64,000 nt of DNA from Actinomycetospora lemnae (GCF_028737315.1 NZ_JAQZAO010000017.1:1-64000); one strand, 5' to 3'. Shown: positions 1 through 13,687, counted from the first letter of the stretch. The notes: generated from the letters alone by a model not told the origin. Program-made: numbers and translations.

Positions 1-10
1 GGAGAGACCG

Positions 11-202
11 ATGTCCATCACCCCCGAGGACCGCGACCCGTCCGGGACCGAGGTCGGCGAGACGCGCTACCGCGACGCCTTCGCGGTGGCCGACGAGCTG
101 GCCGTGCACGGCAGCGACTGCGTCTGCCCGCGCTGCGCCGCGCGCCTGCCCGGCCTGCTGACCGAGCTCGCGCGCGCCATCGAGAAGGACACCGTGGACT
201 GA
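11..202 (+). CDS. Small CxxC protein, unknown function
   Basis: This 63-residue hypothetical protein starts at an ATG preceded by GGAGAG at bases 1-6, a good ribosome binding site. It is acidic. Around residues 36-41 it carries a C-V-C-P-R-C cluster that could bind a metal such as zinc, followed by a short helix rich in Leu, Ala and Glu. It ends 26 bases before the IclR regulator on the same strand, so the two may be co-transcribed. No family is recognised, and anything upstream lies outside the window. Confidence 0.6.
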   Translation: MSITPEDRDPSGTEVGETRYRDAFAVADELAVHGSDCVCPRCAARLPGLLTELARAIEKDTVD

Positions 203-228
203 CCCCGCGGTCGGTCCACACCTCGATC

Positions 229-1005
229 ATGAGCACCTCGGGCACCGGCGCCTCCGCGGTCCAGTCCGTCGACCGCGCGGTCACCATCCTCGAGATGGTG
301 GCCGCGCGGGGCGAGGTCGGGATCACGGAGATCGCCGAGGGGCTCGACGTGCACAAGTCCACCGCCTCGCGGCTCGTCGCCGCCCTGCAGCACCGCCACC
401 TGCTCGAGCAGCTCTCCGACCGCGGCAAGTACGCGCTGAGCTTCGGCATCGTGCGCCTGGCGGCCGCGACGACGGGCCGGCTCGACATGGCCCGCCTCGG
501 CCAGCCCGTCTGCCAGCGCCTGGCCGAGGTCCTGGGCGAGACGGTCAACCTCGCGATCACCGACGGCGAGGCGGGCATCACCGTCGCGCAGGAATTCGGC
601 ACCGCCACGATCGCCTCCCAGAACTGGGTGGGGCGCCGCAGCCCCCTGCACGCCACGGCCGCGGGCAAGGTCCTGCTGGCCTGGGCGCCCGAGGACGAGC
701 GGCGCGCGGTGCTGCGCCGGCGCCTCGCGCGCTACACCGACGACACCATCACCGAGGTCGTCGCCCTGCGCACCGAGCTCGCGCGCGTGCTGGACGAGGG
801 CCACGCCCGCTCGTTCGAGGAGCTCGAGGTCGGTATGCACGCGGTCGCGGTGCCGGTGTTCGCCGCCGACGGCTCCGTGGCCTCGGCGCTCTCGGCGACC
901 GGCCCGGTCTACCGCCTCCCGCGCCGCCGCGCCCGCGCCATCGTCGCGGACCTGCGCGAGGGCGCGGCGGAGCTCTCGGCGAAGCTCGGCCACCGCGGGG
1001 AGTAG
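229..1005 (+). CDS. IclR family transcriptional regulator
   Basis: This 258-residue protein has the normal IclR length and layout. An N-terminal winged helix-turn-helix (about residues 10-70, with ITEIAEGLDVHKSTASRLV as the recognition part) is followed by a C-terminal effector domain (about 80-250). The ATG start has no obvious Shine-Dalgarno. It converges with purU (5-base gap) and lies beside the sdaA-purU and glycine/sarcosine genes, so control of that one-carbon catabolic set is a reasonable inference. The ligand cannot be read from sequence. Confidence 0.9.
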   Translation: MSTSGTGASAVQSVDRAVTILEMVAARGEVGITEIAEGLDVHKSTASRLVAALQHRHLLEQLSDRGKYALSFGIVRLAAATTGRLDMARLGQPVCQRLAEVLGETVNLAITDGEAGITVAQEFGTATIASQNWVGRRSPLHATAAGKVLLAWAPEDERRAVLRRRLARYTDDTITEVVALRTELARVLDEGHARSFEELEVGMHAVAVPVFAADGSVASALSATGPVYRLPRRRARAIVADLREGAAELSAKLGHRGE

Positions 1006-1009
1006 GCCC

Positions 1010-1876
1010 TCAGCGGAAGACCACCGTCCGGTGGCCGTCGACCAGCACCCGACGCTCGCAGTGCCACCGCACCGCGCGGGAGAGCGCGAGGGCCTCGGCG
1101 TCGCGGCCCACGGTCTGCAGGGCCCGGGGGTCGTAGGAGTGGTCGATGCGCACGACCTCCTGCTCGATGATCGGGCCCTCGTCGAGGTCGGCGGTGACGT
1201 AGTGCGCGGTGGCGCCGACGAACTTCACCCCGCGGTCGTAGGCCTGGTGGTAGGGCTTGGCGCCCGCGAAACCCGGCAGGAACGAGTGGTGGATGTTGAT
1301 CGCGCGCCCCCGCAGCGCCGCGCAGGTGCGGTCCGAGAGCACCTGCATGTAGCGGGCGAGCACCACCAGCTCGACGTCGAGCTCGTCGACGATCCGCAGC
1401 AGCTCGGCCTCCGCGTCCGGCTTCGTCGCCGGCGTCACCGGCACGTGGACGAAGGGCAGGCCCGCGGACTCGGCCATGGGGCGCAGGGTCTCGTGGTTGC
1501 TCACCACGCCGACGAGCTCGGCGCCGAGGCTGCCCGAGCGCCAGCGGAAGAGCAGGTCGTTGAGGCAGTGCCCCGACGTCGACACCATGACGAGGACCCG
1601 GGGCGCGGTCAGCCGGTGGAACGCGTGCTCCATGGCGAACGCCTCGGCGACCGGCGCGAAGGCGGCCGCGACGGCGTCGAGGTCCGTGCCCGCGGGCGCG
1701 GACACGCGCGTGCGCAGGAACAGGCGCCCGCTGACGGGGTCGTCGAACTGCTGGTGCTCGACGATGTCGGCGCCGTACGCGGCGAGGTGGCCGCTGACGG
1801 CGCGGACGATGCCCGCACGGTTCGGGCAGCTCAGGGTCAGGACGAACGAGTCGGACGAGTCGGACGAGTCGGTCAC
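1010..1876 (-). CDS. purU: Formyltetrahydrofolate deformylase
   Basis: PurU hydrolyses 10-formyl-tetrahydrofolate to formate and free folate. The 288-residue protein has an N-terminal ACT domain (about 10-85) and a formyltransferase-type catalytic domain. The catalytic Asn-His-Asp set is visible in NIHHSFLPGFAGAKPYHQA and in TADLDEGP. The GTG start sits 7 bases after GAGGAG, whose first bases overlap the sdaA stop codon, so it is translationally linked to sdaA. The first codons form a Ser-Asp tandem (SDSSDSSDS) from a 9-base DNA repeat. Next to sarcosine and dimethylglycine oxidases, its likely job is recycling folate overloaded with one-carbon units, as in Arthrobacter sarcosine clusters. 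Confidence 0.93.
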   Translation of the reverse strand: MTDSSDSSDSFVLTLSCPNRAGIVRAVSGHLAAYGADIVEHQQFDDPVSGRLFLRTRVSAPAGTDLDAVAAAFAPVAEAFAMEHAFHRLTAPRVLVMVSTSGHCLNDLLFRWRSGSLGAELVGVVSNHETLRPMAESAGLPFVHVPVTPATKPDAEAELLRIVDELDVELVVLARYMQVLSDRTCAALRGRAINIHHSFLPGFAGAKPYHQAYDRGVKFVGATAHYVTADLDEGPIIEQEVVRIDHSYDPRALQTVGRDAEALALSRAVRWHCERRVLVDGHRTVVFR

Positions 1877-1886
1877 GCGGCGCTCC

Positions 1887-3251
1887 TCAGCACTCCACGA
1901 CGGTGAGAGCCAGCCCGCCGCGGGCCGTCTCCTTGTACTTGACCTTCATGTCGGCGCCCGTCTCGCGCATCGTCCGGATCGCCTTGTCCAGCGAGACGTG
2001 GTGGACGCCGTCCCCGCGCACCGCCATGCGCGCTGCGGTGATCGCCTTGACCGACGCCACGGCGTTGCGCTCGATGCAGGGAATCTGCACGAGCCCGCCG
2101 ACGGGGTCGCAGGTCAGGCCGAGGTTGTGCTCGATCCCGATCTCGGCGGCGTTCTCGACCTGCTCGGGCGAGCCGCCGAGGAGCTCCGCGAAGCCGGCGG
2201 CGGCCATCGAGCACGCCGACCCGACCTCGCCCTGGCACCCGACCTCGGCACCCGAGATCGACGCGTTGCGCTTGAACAGCAGGCCGACCGCGCCGGCGGT
2301 GAGCAGGAAGCGCACGACGGCGTCGTCGTCGAACCCGGGCAGCGAGCGGGCGGCGTGGTGCAGCACCGCGGGCACGATCCCGGCCGCGCCGTTGGTCGGC
2401 GCCGTGACCACCCGCCCGCCCGCGGCGTTCTCCTCGTTCACGGCCAGCGCGTCGAGCGTGACCCGGTCCATGTCGGTGCACCCCGCGCCCTCCTCGTCGA
2501 GGCGGCGGCGCAGGTCGGGCGCGCGCCGGCGCACCCGCAGGCCGCCGGGCAGCACGCCCCCGGTGCGGCAGCCGCGCTCGACGCACTCGCGCATCACCGA
2601 CCACAGGTGCAGCAGGCCCGCCCGCGTCTCCTGCTCCGGGCGCCACGCCGCCTCGTTGGCGAGCACGACGTCGCTGATGCGCAGGCCGTGCGACCGCGCG
2701 ATCGCGACGAGCTCGTCGCCGCTGGTGAAGGGGTGGCGCTCGGGCGTCGCGTCCTCGCGCAGCACCGGCCCGCCGGTCTCGTCCTCGTCGAGGACGAAGC
2801 CGCCGCCCACCGAGTAGTACTCGCGGCGGGCGAGCTCCTGGCCGTCGGCGTCGACCGCCGTGAAGACCATGCCGTTGCTGTGGAACGGCAGGCGCTTCGT
2901 CCGGTGGAGCACGACGTCGTCGGCGACCGAGAACGCGATGACGTGCTTGCCGCCGAGCGCGACGCGGCCCTCGGCACGGGCCGCCGCGACGAGCGGCTCC
3001 GCCTCCACCGGGTCGACGAGGTGGGGCTGCTCGCCGCACAGGCCCAGGACGACGGCGCCGACGCTGCCGTGCCCGTGCCCGGTGGCCCCGAGCGAGCCGA
3101 ACAGCTCGGCACGGACACGCGCGACGCGGTGGAGCCGGTCGGTGTCGTGCAGCCGCGAGACGAAGAGGAACGCCGCCCGCATCGGGCCCACGGTGTGTGA
3201 GCTGGACGGGCCGATCCCCACCTTGAACAGGTCGAACACCGAGATGGCCAC
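1887..3251 (-). CDS. sdaA: L-serine ammonia-lyase, single-chain iron-sulfur type
   Basis: SdaA deaminates L-serine to pyruvate and ammonia using a [4Fe-4S] cluster. The 454-residue product has the family signature PSSSHTVGP at residues 15-23 and Cys-containing motifs [16 protein letters not shown] and [21 protein letters not shown] start at 3251 is chosen because it gives the family N-terminus [12 protein letters not shown] and lies 5 bases after GGGGG. A GTG at 3257 and a much longer upstream reading frame are also open. It is followed by purU after 10 bases. Pathway role: it removes serine made by GlyA from glycine and one-carbon units. The divergent GntR gene is its most likely regulator. 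Confidence 0.93.
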   Translation of the reverse strand: MAISVFDLFKVGIGPSSSHTVGPMRAAFLFVSRLHDTDRLHRVARVRAELFGSLGATGHGHGSVGAVVLGLCGEQPHLVDPVEAEPLVAAARAEGRVALGGKHVIAFSVADDVVLHRTKRLPFHSNGMVFTAVDADGQELARREYYSVGGGFVLDEDETGGPVLREDATPERHPFTSGDELVAIARSHGLRISDVVLANEAAWRPEQETRAGLLHLWSVMRECVERGCRTGGVLPGGLRVRRRAPDLRRRLDEEGAGCTDMDRVTLDALAVNEENAAGGRVVTAPTNGAAGIVPAVLHHAARSLPGFDDDAVVRFLLTAGAVGLLFKRNASISGAEVGCQGEVGSACSMAAAGFAELLGGSPEQVENAAEIGIEHNLGLTCDPVGGLVQIPCIERNAVASVKAITAARMAVRGDGVHHVSLDKAIRTMRETGADMKVKYKETARGGLALTVVEC

Positions 3252-3277
3252 GGTCACCCCCGGGCGCTGGGAGAGCA

Positions 3278-3302
3278 ATTGATGTTGAACTAGTATATCA
3301 AT
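3278..3302. promoter_or_regulatory. Candidate GntR operator between sdaA and gntR
   Basis: An unusually AT-rich stretch in the divergent sdaA/gntR gap has ATTGAT (3278-3283) and ATCAAT (3297-3302) as an inverted repeat around the small palindrome ACTAGT (3289-3294). The 7-mer TATATCA at 3294-3300 recurs in opposite orientation in front of glyA (13351-13360). Binding by the adjacent FCD-type GntR protein is inference. Confidence 0.35.
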
Positions 3303-3350
3303 ATCGCACGCATAGGAGAAGAGCTGCTCCATCTGTTGTAGGCTCCGCCC

Positions 3351-4019
3351 GTGACGGTTCTCCCGGACGAGCAGGAGTCGAGCCCGCCGCTGTCGCTGTC
3401 CGAGCGCGCCTACCAGGCGATCCAGGACAAGCTGATCATGCTGGACATCCCACCCATGGCCCCGATCGACGAGGTCGCGCTGGTGGAGTCCCTGGGGGTG
3501 GGCCGCACGCCGGTCCGCGAGGCGCTCAAGCGGCTCGAGGTCGACCGGCTGGTCGTCTCGTACGCGCGCCGCGGCACGTTCGCCACCGCCGTCGACATCA
3601 CCGACCTGGCCTACATCTCCGACATCCGCGTGCAGCTCGAGCCCCTGGCCGCGCGCCGTGCCGCCGAGAACGCGGGCGAGGCGGTGCGCGCGGACCTGCG
3701 CGACCTCGCGGACGCCACCGAGGCGCTCGACGTGCCCGCGCTGACGCGCGACGAGCTCATGCGCTGGGACATGCGGGTGCACCGCGCGATCTACAGCGCC
3801 GCGGGCAACCCGCACCTCGAGGACACGCTCGTGCGCTACGACAACCTCGCGACGCGCATCTTCTGCCTGTTCCTCGACCGCATGCACGACTTCGTCTCCC
3901 ACGTCGAGGAGCACGCCGGCCTGCTGCGCACCATCGCCGACGGCGAGGCCGACGTCGCCGCCCGCCGCGCCCGCCAGCACGTGCTGGGCTTCGAGAAGGC
4001 GATCCGGGCGGTCATCTGA
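3351..4019 (+). CDS. GntR family regulator, FCD subfamily
   Basis: This 222-residue protein has an N-terminal GntR winged helix (about residues 15-85, including [15 protein letters not shown]) and an all-helical FCD ligand domain (about 90-215). It begins with GTG at 3351 and no strong Shine-Dalgarno. It is divergent from sdaA with about 100 bases between and ends against a terminator shared with the convergent sox operon. FCD regulators usually sense small organic acids or amino acids. Control of sdaA-purU and glyA-sox is inferred from position and from a shared AT-rich motif. Confidence 0.9.
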   Translation: MTVLPDEQESSPPLSLSERAYQAIQDKLIMLDIPPMAPIDEVALVESLGVGRTPVREALKRLEVDRLVVSYARRGTFATAVDITDLAYISDIRVQLEPLAARRAAENAGEAVRADLRDLADATEALDVPALTRDELMRWDMRVHRAIYSAAGNPHLEDTLVRYDNLATRIFCLFLDRMHDFVSHVEEHAGLLRTIADGEADVAARRARQHVLGFEKAIRAVI

Positions 4020-4027
4020 CGCACGCA

Positions 4028-4069
4028 CGTGAGCGGACTCCGGAGCTGTCGCGCCACAGTCCGCTCACG
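4028..4069. terminator. Bidirectional hairpin terminator
   Basis: A perfect 12-bp inverted repeat (left arm CGTGAGCGGACT at 4028-4039, right arm 4058-4069) with an 18-base loop lies between the convergent gntR and fchA-like genes. There is no U-tract, as is common in actinobacteria. It can end transcription from both sides. Confidence 0.7.
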
Positions 4070-4073
4070 GGGG

Positions 4074-4580
4074 TCAGCGGTGGATCTGCTCCCGGACCAC
4101 GGCGGTGACCTTGGCGGCGCGCAGGACGACGTCGTCGACGGGGTCGATCGCGAGGAGCAGCTCCTCGCGGTCGGCCGGGTCGGTGATCGCGACCAGGTGC
4201 GATTCGACGTCGACACGCGCCGTGCCCACCGCCGCGCGCAGCGCCTCCGCGGCGTTGGCGACGTCGGTGACCGACGCGCGGTCGCCCATCGGGCGCAGGG
4301 TCTCGGCGAGCGTCAGGGCGCGCTCGGCGACCTCGATGACGCGCACCGCCGCCCGGGCGCCGTCCGCCGGAGCGGCGCCCGGGCTCTGGGTGGCGAGCCC
4401 CAGCGCGACCTCGCGCAGCTCGTTCGCCGACTCCCCCGTGCGCCCGCCGACCGACGCCGCGGCCCGGGCGACGAACGCGGCCCCGAGCGCGGCGTGGAGG
4501 GCGGCGCCGGCCCGCCCGCCCGGGCCGCCGCCGGGGGCCGCGAAGGACTCGAGGACCTGTTCGACCGTCTGGCTGCGCAC
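4074..4580 (-). CDS. Cyclodeaminase/methenyl-THF cyclohydrolase-like protein
   Basis: This 168-residue protein resembles the FTCD_C/FchA family. It has the glycine-rich N-terminal element FAAPGGGPGG followed by alanine-rich helices (AGAALHAALGAAFVARAAA) and a C-terminal helical half. The GTG start at 4580 follows GGGAGG with good spacing and lies 50 bases after dmg, so it is the last gene of the glyA-sox-dmg operon. The likely reaction is opening 5,10-methenyl-THF to 10-formyl-THF, which PurU would deformylate. It is slightly shorter than usual, and the Gly-rich loop has G-P-G-G where many relatives have a Ser, so activity is not certain. Confidence 0.7.
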   Translation of the reverse strand: MRSQTVEQVLESFAAPGGGPGGRAGAALHAALGAAFVARAAASVGGRTGESANELREVALGLATQSPGAAPADGARAAVRVIEVAERALTLAETLRPMGDRASVTDVANAAEALRAAVGTARVDVESHLVAITDPADREELLLAIDPVDDVVLRAAKVTAVVREQIHR

Positions 4581-4630
4581 AACGCCTCCCACGGGGTCGT
4601 CCGGCGTCGCGTCTCCGGCCGCCGACGTCT

Positions 4631-7738
<3,108 letters not shown>

Positions 7739-7746
<8 letters not shown>

Positions 7747-10516
7747 CTCTGCGGGCTCCTTCGGGGTCGACGAGCACGGACTCGCCGATGCGGGCGGCCA
7801 CGAGCTCGTCGCCGACGGGCACGTGCACGACCTCGCCGAGCCGCTCCCGACCGCCCTTGACCAGGGCGAGCGCGAAGGGCCGGGCGAGCGCGGCGCTGTG
7901 GTAGCTGGACGTGACGTGCCCGAGCATCGGCACGGGCGCCGGGGGCAGCCGGCCGTCGTCGCAGTGCGCCACGATCTGGGAGCCCTCGGGCAGCCTGGTG
8001 GCGCCGTCGGTGGGCAGCAGGGAGACGAGCTGCTTGCGCAGCGGGTTGCGGTTCTCCGGGCGGGCGTAGGAGCGCTTCCCGACGAAGTCGTCCTTCTTCT
8101 TCGACACCGCCCAGGCCATGCCGAGGTCGTGGGGCGAGACGGTGCCGTCGGTGTCCTGGCCGATGATCGGGTAGCCCTTCTCGGCGCGCAGGACGTGCAT
8201 GGTCTCGGTGCCGTAGGGCGTGATGCCGTGGGGCGCCCCGGCCTCGACCAGCCGCTCCCACAGCGCCGGCGCGTACCAGGAGCTGACCGTGACCTCGAAC
8301 GCCAGCTCGCCGGAGAACGAGATGCGGGCCAGTCGCACCGGGACACCGTCGAGCGAGGTGTCCTGCCAGGTCATGAAGCCGAACGCCTCGTTCGAGACGT
8401 CGACGTCCGCGAACACCGTGCCGATGACGTCGCGCGAGCGGGGACCCGCGACGGCGGCGATCGACCACTGCTCGGTGACCGAGGTCAGCCGCACCCGCAG
8501 GTCGGGCCACTCGGTCTGGAGCCACTCCTCCATCCAGTCGAGGACGGCGGCGGCGTTGCCCGTGGTGGTCGTGACGAGGTAGCGGTCCTCGGCGAGGCGC
8601 AGCACCGTGCCGTCGTCGAAGACCATGCCGTCGTTGCCGCACATCACGCCGTAGCGGACGCGGCCGACCTTCAGGCTCGACATCAGGTTCGTGTAGAGCC
8701 GGTCGAGCAGCACCGGCGCGTCGGGGCCGCGGACGTCGATCTTGCCGAGCGTCGAGGCGTCCATGATCCCGACCGAGGTGCGCACCGCGGCGCACTCGCG
8801 CAGCACGGCGGCGGTCATGTCCTCGCCGGCCTGCGGGTAGTGCCGGGCGCGCTGCCACTGACCGACGTCCTCGAACTCGGCGCCCGCGGCCACGTGCCAG
8901 GCGTGCAGCGCCGTGGTGCGCACCGGGTCGAACAGGTCGCCACGCTCCCGGCCGGCGAGGGCGGCGAACGCCACCGGCGTGTAGGGCGGCCGGGCGGTCG
9001 TGGTGCCGACCTCCTGGATCGGCCGCCCGGTGAGCTCGGCGAGGATCCCGAGCGCGATGATCCCGGACGTCTTGCCCTGGTCATGGGCGGTGCCGATGGT
9101 CGTGTAGCGCTTGACGTGCTCGGGGTGGGTCATCCCGGCCCCGACCGCCCGCTCGACGTCGGCCACGGTGGCGTCGCGCGCGACGTCGACGAACTGCCGC
9201 GTCGGGTCGCCGGGGGTGCGCCAGAGCACCAGCGTCGGCTCCGGCCACTCCTCGGGCGGGGCGACGGGCGCGTCGGGGCCGCCGGCCTCGCGCAGGATGT
9301 CGGCCAGCGCGAAGGTGCCGTTGGCGGCGCCGACCACGGCGACGTCCGGCGGCAGCTCGCCGGGACGGAACGCGCCGATGACCGGGTCGTAGGCGAGCGA
9401 GCCGCCGACGTGGCTGGCCAGGTGCGCGGCGGGGTTCCAGCCGCCGCTGACCAGCAGCAGGTCGCAGGGGACCTCGCGGCGCTCAGAGCTCGTGAGGGCA
9501 CCGACGAGGGCGGCCGTCACGCGGTCCTCGCCGCGGGTGCCGTGGACGAGCGTGCCGGTCTCGACCGGGATGCCGCGGTCCTCGCAGCGCCGCCGCCCGG
9601 CCTGCGGCGCCCGCTCCCGGGCGTCGAGCACCCGGACGCGCGCGCCGGCGTCGGCGAGGTCGGTCGCGGCGGCGTAGGCGGCGTCGTCGCTGGTGAACAC
9701 GACGACCTCGCGGCCGGCGAGCACGCCGTGGCGGTGCAGGAGGTCCCGCGCGCTCGCGGCCAGCATGACGCCGGGCCGGTCGTTGTCCTCGACCACGACG
9801 GGGCGCTCGATGGCGCCCGCCGCGACCACCACCCGCCCGGCGCGGATGCGGTGCACGCGCTGGCGGGTGCGTGGCCCCATCTCGATGACACAGTCGCCGC
9901 GGCGCTCGAGGGCGAGGACGAAGCCGTCGTCGTAGTGCCCGAAGGCGGTGGTGCGCTGGAGGTGGACGACCCCGAGGGCCGCGAGCTCGGCGACGGTGTC
10001 GGCGACGAACTCCAGCGACGGCCGGCCGTCGATCGTCTCGGTGCCGGTGAGCGTGCCGCCGGCGGTGGGCCGGTCGTCGACGAGCACGACGCTGCGCCCC
10101 GCGCGGGCGGCGGTGCGGGCGGCCACGAGCCCCGCGGGCCCGGCGCCGACGACGAGCACGTCGCAGTGCGTGTGCCGGCGGTCGTAGCGGGCGGTGTCGG
10201 GGACCTCGGCGAGGCGGCCCTGCCCGTTCACCCCGCGCACGACGAGCCCGTCGGTCGCCTCGACCGTCGCGGCCAGCAGCATCGGCTCCGGGAACGGCTC
10301 CTCGACCTGGACCAGCCCGACCGGGTCCTCGGTCCACGCCGCGCCGATCCCGCGGGGCCGGCCGTACTTGACGCTGGTGTTCTGCGGCCGCGCGTCGTGG
10401 GCGAGCAGCACCGACGCGACGGTGTCGCCGGGGTGCCCGGTGTACGCGGTGCCGTCGACGGTCACCGTGACCGTGCGGCTGCGGTCGATGCGGCCGTATC
10501 CGTCGACGCGGCTCAT
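7739..10516 (-). CDS. soxA: Sarcosine oxidase alpha subunit
   Basis: SoxA (925 residues) is the large subunit of heterotetrameric sarcosine oxidase, which oxidises sarcosine to glycine and gives methylene-THF and hydrogen peroxide. It has an N-terminal ferredoxin-like fold (about 10-95) without cluster cysteines and a dinucleotide-binding domain starting at VVGAGPAGLVAARTAARAG (about 120). A C-terminal GcvT-like folate domain (about 540-925) contains GVMCGNDGMVFDDG and RAEKGYPIIGQDTDGT. The ATG overlaps the soxD stop by 4 bases. Length and domain order are normal for the family. Confidence 0.95.
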
Positions 10517-10773
10517 GAGGTCATCTCCGGCGGGCTGACGAAGCGGTGGGTGCGGGTGTCGCGGACGGCGGTGAACCAGCGGCGGCAGCCCGCGCTGTGG
10601 CTCCACCGCTCCGCGAACGGGCCCTTGGGGTTGTCGCGGAAGAAGACGAAGTGCGCCCACTGCTCGTCGGTCAGCGAGGCGGGGTGCTCGGGGTAGGCCA
10701 CGTGGGCCTGGCCGCCGTAGGAGAACTCGATCTCCTCGCGGGGGCCGCACCAGGGGCAGGCGATGAGTTGCAC
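10513..10773 (-). CDS. soxD: Sarcosine oxidase delta subunit
   Basis: SoxD (86 residues) is the zinc-binding small subunit of heterotetrameric sarcosine oxidase. Cys6 and Cys9 (ACPWCG) together with His59 and Cys63 (WSHSAGC) match the four known zinc ligands in spacing. It starts with ATG at 10773, 21 bases after the end of soxB, and its last bases overlap the start of soxA. Confidence 0.95.
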   Translation of the reverse strand: MQLIACPWCGPREEIEFSYGGQAHVAYPEHPASLTDEQWAHFVFFRDNPKGPFAERWSHSAGCRRWFTAVRDTRTHRFVSPPEMTS

Positions 10774-10794
10774 GAGAGCTCCCGGGGATCCGGC

Positions 10795-12042
10795 TCAGTG
10801 GGCCACGGCGGCGGCGCCGTGCTCGTCGACGAGGGCGCCGGTGACGAAGCGGTCGAGGCCGAACGGCGCGACGAGGGGGTGGGGGCGGCCGTGGGCGACG
10901 GTGTCGGCGAACGCCCAGCCCAGGCCCGGCGTGGCCTTGAAGCCGCCGGTGCCCCAGCCGCAGTTGAGGAAGACGTTCTCGTACGGCGTGTGCCCGACGA
11001 TCGGGCTCGCGTCCGGGGTGACGTCGACGATCCCGGCCCAGCTGCGCAGCAGGTGCGCGCGGGCGAAGACCGGGAAGAGCTCGACGGCCGCGGCCATCTG
11101 GCGCTCGATGACGTGGAACGCGCCGCGCTGGCCGTAGCCGTTGTAGCTGTCCACGCCGGCGCCCATGACGAGCTCGCCCTTGTGGGCCTGCGAGACGTAC
11201 ACGTGCACCGCGTTCGACATGACGATCGTCGGGTGCACGGGCTCGAGGAGCTCGGAGACCAGGGCCTGCAGCGGGTGCGACTGCAGCGGCGCGCGCACGC
11301 CGAGCATGTCCAGCAGCGTCGACGTGTGCCCGGCGGCGCAGAGGGCGACCGTGCCGGCGGCGATGGTGCCGCGCGTGGTGCGCACCCCGGTGACGCGGTC
11401 GGCGTCGGTGACGAAGCCGGTGACCTCGCAGTCCTGGATGATGTCGATGCTGGCCTCGCTCGCGCGGCGGGCGAAGCCCCAGGCCACGTAGTCGTGCTTG
11501 GCGATGCCCGCCCGCGGCTGGAACGTCGCGCCCTGCACCGGGTAGCGGATGTCCGACGAGACGTTGACGATCGGGCAGACCTTCGCCACCTCGTCGGGCC
11601 CGAGCCACTCGGCGTCGATCCCGTTGAGCTTGTTGGCCTCGACGCGGCGCACCGAGTCGCGGACGTCCTGCTCGGTGTGCGCGAGGTTGAGCACGCCGCG
11701 CTGGCTGAACAGGATCGGGTAGTCGAGGTCCTCCTCGAGCCCCTCCCAGAGCTTGAGCGCGTGCTCGTAGATGCCCGCGGACTCGTCCCACAGGTAGTTC
11801 GAGCGGATCAGGGTGGTGTTGCGGGCCATGTTGCCGCCCGCGAGCCAGCCCTTCTCGAGCACCGCGACGTTCGTGATGCCGTGGTTCTTCGCCAGGTAGT
11901 GCGCGGTGGCGAGGCCGTGGCCCCCACCGCCGACGACGACCACGTCGTAGGCCCGGCGCGGCTCGGCGTCGCGCCACAGGTGGTCGGGGTGCTCGGGCAG
12001 GTCGGCGCCCGGGGGCTTCGGTGCGGTGGTGCCTGCGGTCAT
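10795..12042 (-). CDS. soxB: Sarcosine oxidase beta subunit
   Basis: SoxB (415 residues) is the DAO-type catalytic subunit carrying FAD and covalent FMN. The Rossmann loop [20 protein letters not shown] lies at about 36-55. His183 in the [14 protein letters not shown] context corresponds to the histidine that attaches FMN in other tetrameric sarcosine oxidases. The C-terminal [16 protein letters not shown] is a family motif. The ATG at 12042 overlaps the glyA stop codon (ATGA), so it is coupled to glyA. Confidence 0.95.
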   Translation of the reverse strand: MTAGTTAPKPPGADLPEHPDHLWRDAEPRRAYDVVVVGGGGHGLATAHYLAKNHGITNVAVLEKGWLAGGNMARNTTLIRSNYLWDESAGIYEHALKLWEGLEEDLDYPILFSQRGVLNLAHTEQDVRDSVRRVEANKLNGIDAEWLGPDEVAKVCPIVNVSSDIRYPVQGATFQPRAGIAKHDYVAWGFARRASEASIDIIQDCEVTGFVTDADRVTGVRTTRGTIAAGTVALCAAGHTSTLLDMLGVRAPLQSHPLQALVSELLEPVHPTIVMSNAVHVYVSQAHKGELVMGAGVDSYNGYGQRGAFHVIERQMAAAVELFPVFARAHLLRSWAGIVDVTPDASPIVGHTPYENVFLNCGWGTGGFKATPGLGWAFADTVAHGRPHPLVAPFGLDRFVTGALVDEHGAAAVAH

Positions 12043-13328
12043 GCCGGCGTCTCCGTCTCGAGGGGGTGGCGGGCGGCGAGGGCGGCGACCCGCTCGGCGA
12101 GCGCGTCGATCTCGGCGTCGCCGACCTGCGGGCGCAGGGCGCGGGCGACGACGTCGGCGGCCTCGCGGAAGTCGTCGGCGTCGAACCCGCGGGCGGCGAG
12201 CGCGGCGGTGCCGATGCGCACCCCGGAGCTGACCATCGGCGGGCGGGGGTCGAACGGGACGGCGTTGCGGTTGACCGTGATCCCGACGCGACGCAGGCGC
12301 TCCTCGGCCTGCTTGCCGTCGAGCTCGGCATCGCGCAGGTCGACCAGGACGAGGTGGACGTCGGTGCCGCCGGAGACGACCCCGAGCCCGGGCTCGGCGA
12401 GCAGCCGCTCGGCGAGCAGGCGGGCACCGACCAGCGTGCGCTCCTGGCGCTCGGCGAACTCGGGCTCGGCCGCGAGCTTGAACGCGACGGCCTTGGCCGC
12501 GACGACGTGCTCGAGCGGGCCACCCTGCTGGCCGGGGAAGACGCTCGAGTTCAGCTTCTTCGCGAGGTCGCGGTCGCCGGACAGGATGATCCCGCCGCGC
12601 GGTCCGCCGAGGGTCTTGTGCGTCGTCGAGGTGACGACGTGCGCGTGCGGCACCGGCGAGGGGTGCAGCCCCGCGGCCACGAGGCCGGCGAAGTGCGCCA
12701 TGTCGACCATGAGGTAGGCGCCGACCTCGTCGGCGATCGCGCGGAACGCGGCGAAGTCCAGCTGGCGCGGGTAGGCCGACCAGCCGGCGACGATGAGCCT
12801 CGGGCGGCGCTCCTGGGCGAGCCGGCGGACCTCGTCCATGTCGACGCGCTGGTCCTCGGCGCGCACGTGGTAGGCCGCGACGTCGTAGAGGCGCCCCGAG
12901 AAGTTCAGGTGCATGCCGTGGGTGAGGTGGCCGCCGTGGGCGAGCGCGAGCCCGAGGATCGTGTCGCCCGGCTCGAGCAGGGCCGCCATCACCGCCGCGT
13001 TGGCCTGCGCGCCGGAGTGCGGCTGCACGTTGGCGTACGCGGCGCCGAACAGCGCGCAGATCCGGTCGATGGCGAGCTGCTCGATCACGTCGACGTGCTC
13101 GCAGCCGCCGTAGTAGCGCCGGCCGGGGTAGCCCTCGGCGTACTTGTTGGTCAGGACGGAGCCCTGCGCCTGGCGGACCGCGAGCGGAGCGACGTTCTCG
13201 CTCGCGATCATCTCGAGCGTCCGGTCCTGCCGGCGGACCTCGTGCTGCACCTGGGCGTGCACCTCGGGGTCGGCCTCGGCGAGCGTGCGGTCGAGCGCCC
13301 GGGCCGCGGGGTCGACTGTGATCGTCAT
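12039..13328 (-). CDS. glyA: Serine hydroxymethyltransferase
   Basis: GlyA (429 residues) interconverts glycine plus methylene-THF and serine. The PLP lysine is in [16 protein letters not shown] (about residue 235-250), and [11 protein letters not shown] and MIASENV are family signatures. It is the first gene of the glyA-soxBDAG-dmg-fchA-like operon. That placement suggests a catabolic copy that condenses sarcosine-derived glycine and one-carbon units to serine for SdaA. Confidence 0.95.
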   Translation of the reverse strand: MTITVDPAARALDRTLAEADPEVHAQVQHEVRRQDRTLEMIASENVAPLAVRQAQGSVLTNKYAEGYPGRRYYGGCEHVDVIEQLAIDRICALFGAAYANVQPHSGAQANAAVMAALLEPGDTILGLALAHGGHLTHGMHLNFSGRLYDVAAYHVRAEDQRVDMDEVRRLAQERRPRLIVAGWSAYPRQLDFAAFRAIADEVGAYLMVDMAHFAGLVAAGLHPSPVPHAHVVTSTTHKTLGGPRGGIILSGDRDLAKKLNSSVFPGQQGGPLEHVVAAKAVAFKLAAEPEFAERQERTLVGARLLAERLLAEPGLGVVSGGTDVHLVLVDLRDAELDGKQAEERLRRVGITVNRNAVPFDPRPPMVSSGVRIGTAALAARGFDADDFREAADVVARALRPQVGDAEIDALAERVAALAARHPLETETPA

Positions 13329-13437
13329 CCGCGATCCTCATCGTAGCCAACTGATATATCTGACGGCGATGACTGTAGACAGGCACGTTCCGCAGGGTCA
13401 ACACTTGGGGCGCGCCGGAATCGGAGGAGGTCGCGGG
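13329..13437. promoter_or_regulatory. glyA operon upstream region
   Basis: This gap separates glyA (minus) from a divergent small gene (plus). It contains an AT-rich element CTGATATATC at 13351-13360 with the 8-bp palindrome GATATATC. On the minus strand it reads TATATCA, the same 7-mer found between sdaA and gntR. It may be the -10 region, the regulator site, or both. Confidence 0.35.
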
Positions 13438-13680
13438 ATGCGCGAGGGCACACAGGAGGGCTCGGTCGACACCGAGCTGTGGGCGGCCGGGTTCGAGATG
13501 GGCCGGCTGGACCAGCAGCTGGCCGCGCGGATCCTGCGCGACCAGAAGGTCGGGCTGACGATCCGCAGCGTCAACAGCGGCGAGGCCGCGGTGATCGCGC
13601 GGCGGTACGGCTACGAGCTGGACGTGAGTCCGGTCGAGGAGCCGGGACGCGTGTGGGCGGTGTTCTCGCCCGTGGCGTGA
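13438..13680 (+). CDS. Small conserved-type hypothetical protein
   Basis: This 80-residue soluble protein starts at an ATG with GGAGGAGG a few bases upstream, a much better start than the earlier in-frame codons. The sequence contains [33 protein letters not shown] and no membrane segment or Cys pair. It is divergent from glyA and convergent with the next small membrane gene. I do not recognise a family. Confidence 0.6.
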   Translation: MREGTQEGSVDTELWAAGFEMGRLDQQLAARILRDQKVGLTIRSVNSGEAAVIARRYGYELDVSPVEEPGRVWAVFSPVA

Positions 13681-13687
13681 GCCCGCG

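Noticed and set aside
1887-4028. A 713-residue fusion of sdaA with upstream sequence
   Set aside because: The extra N-terminal part is a shadow of the gntR gene. The family start and a ribosome site lie at 3251.
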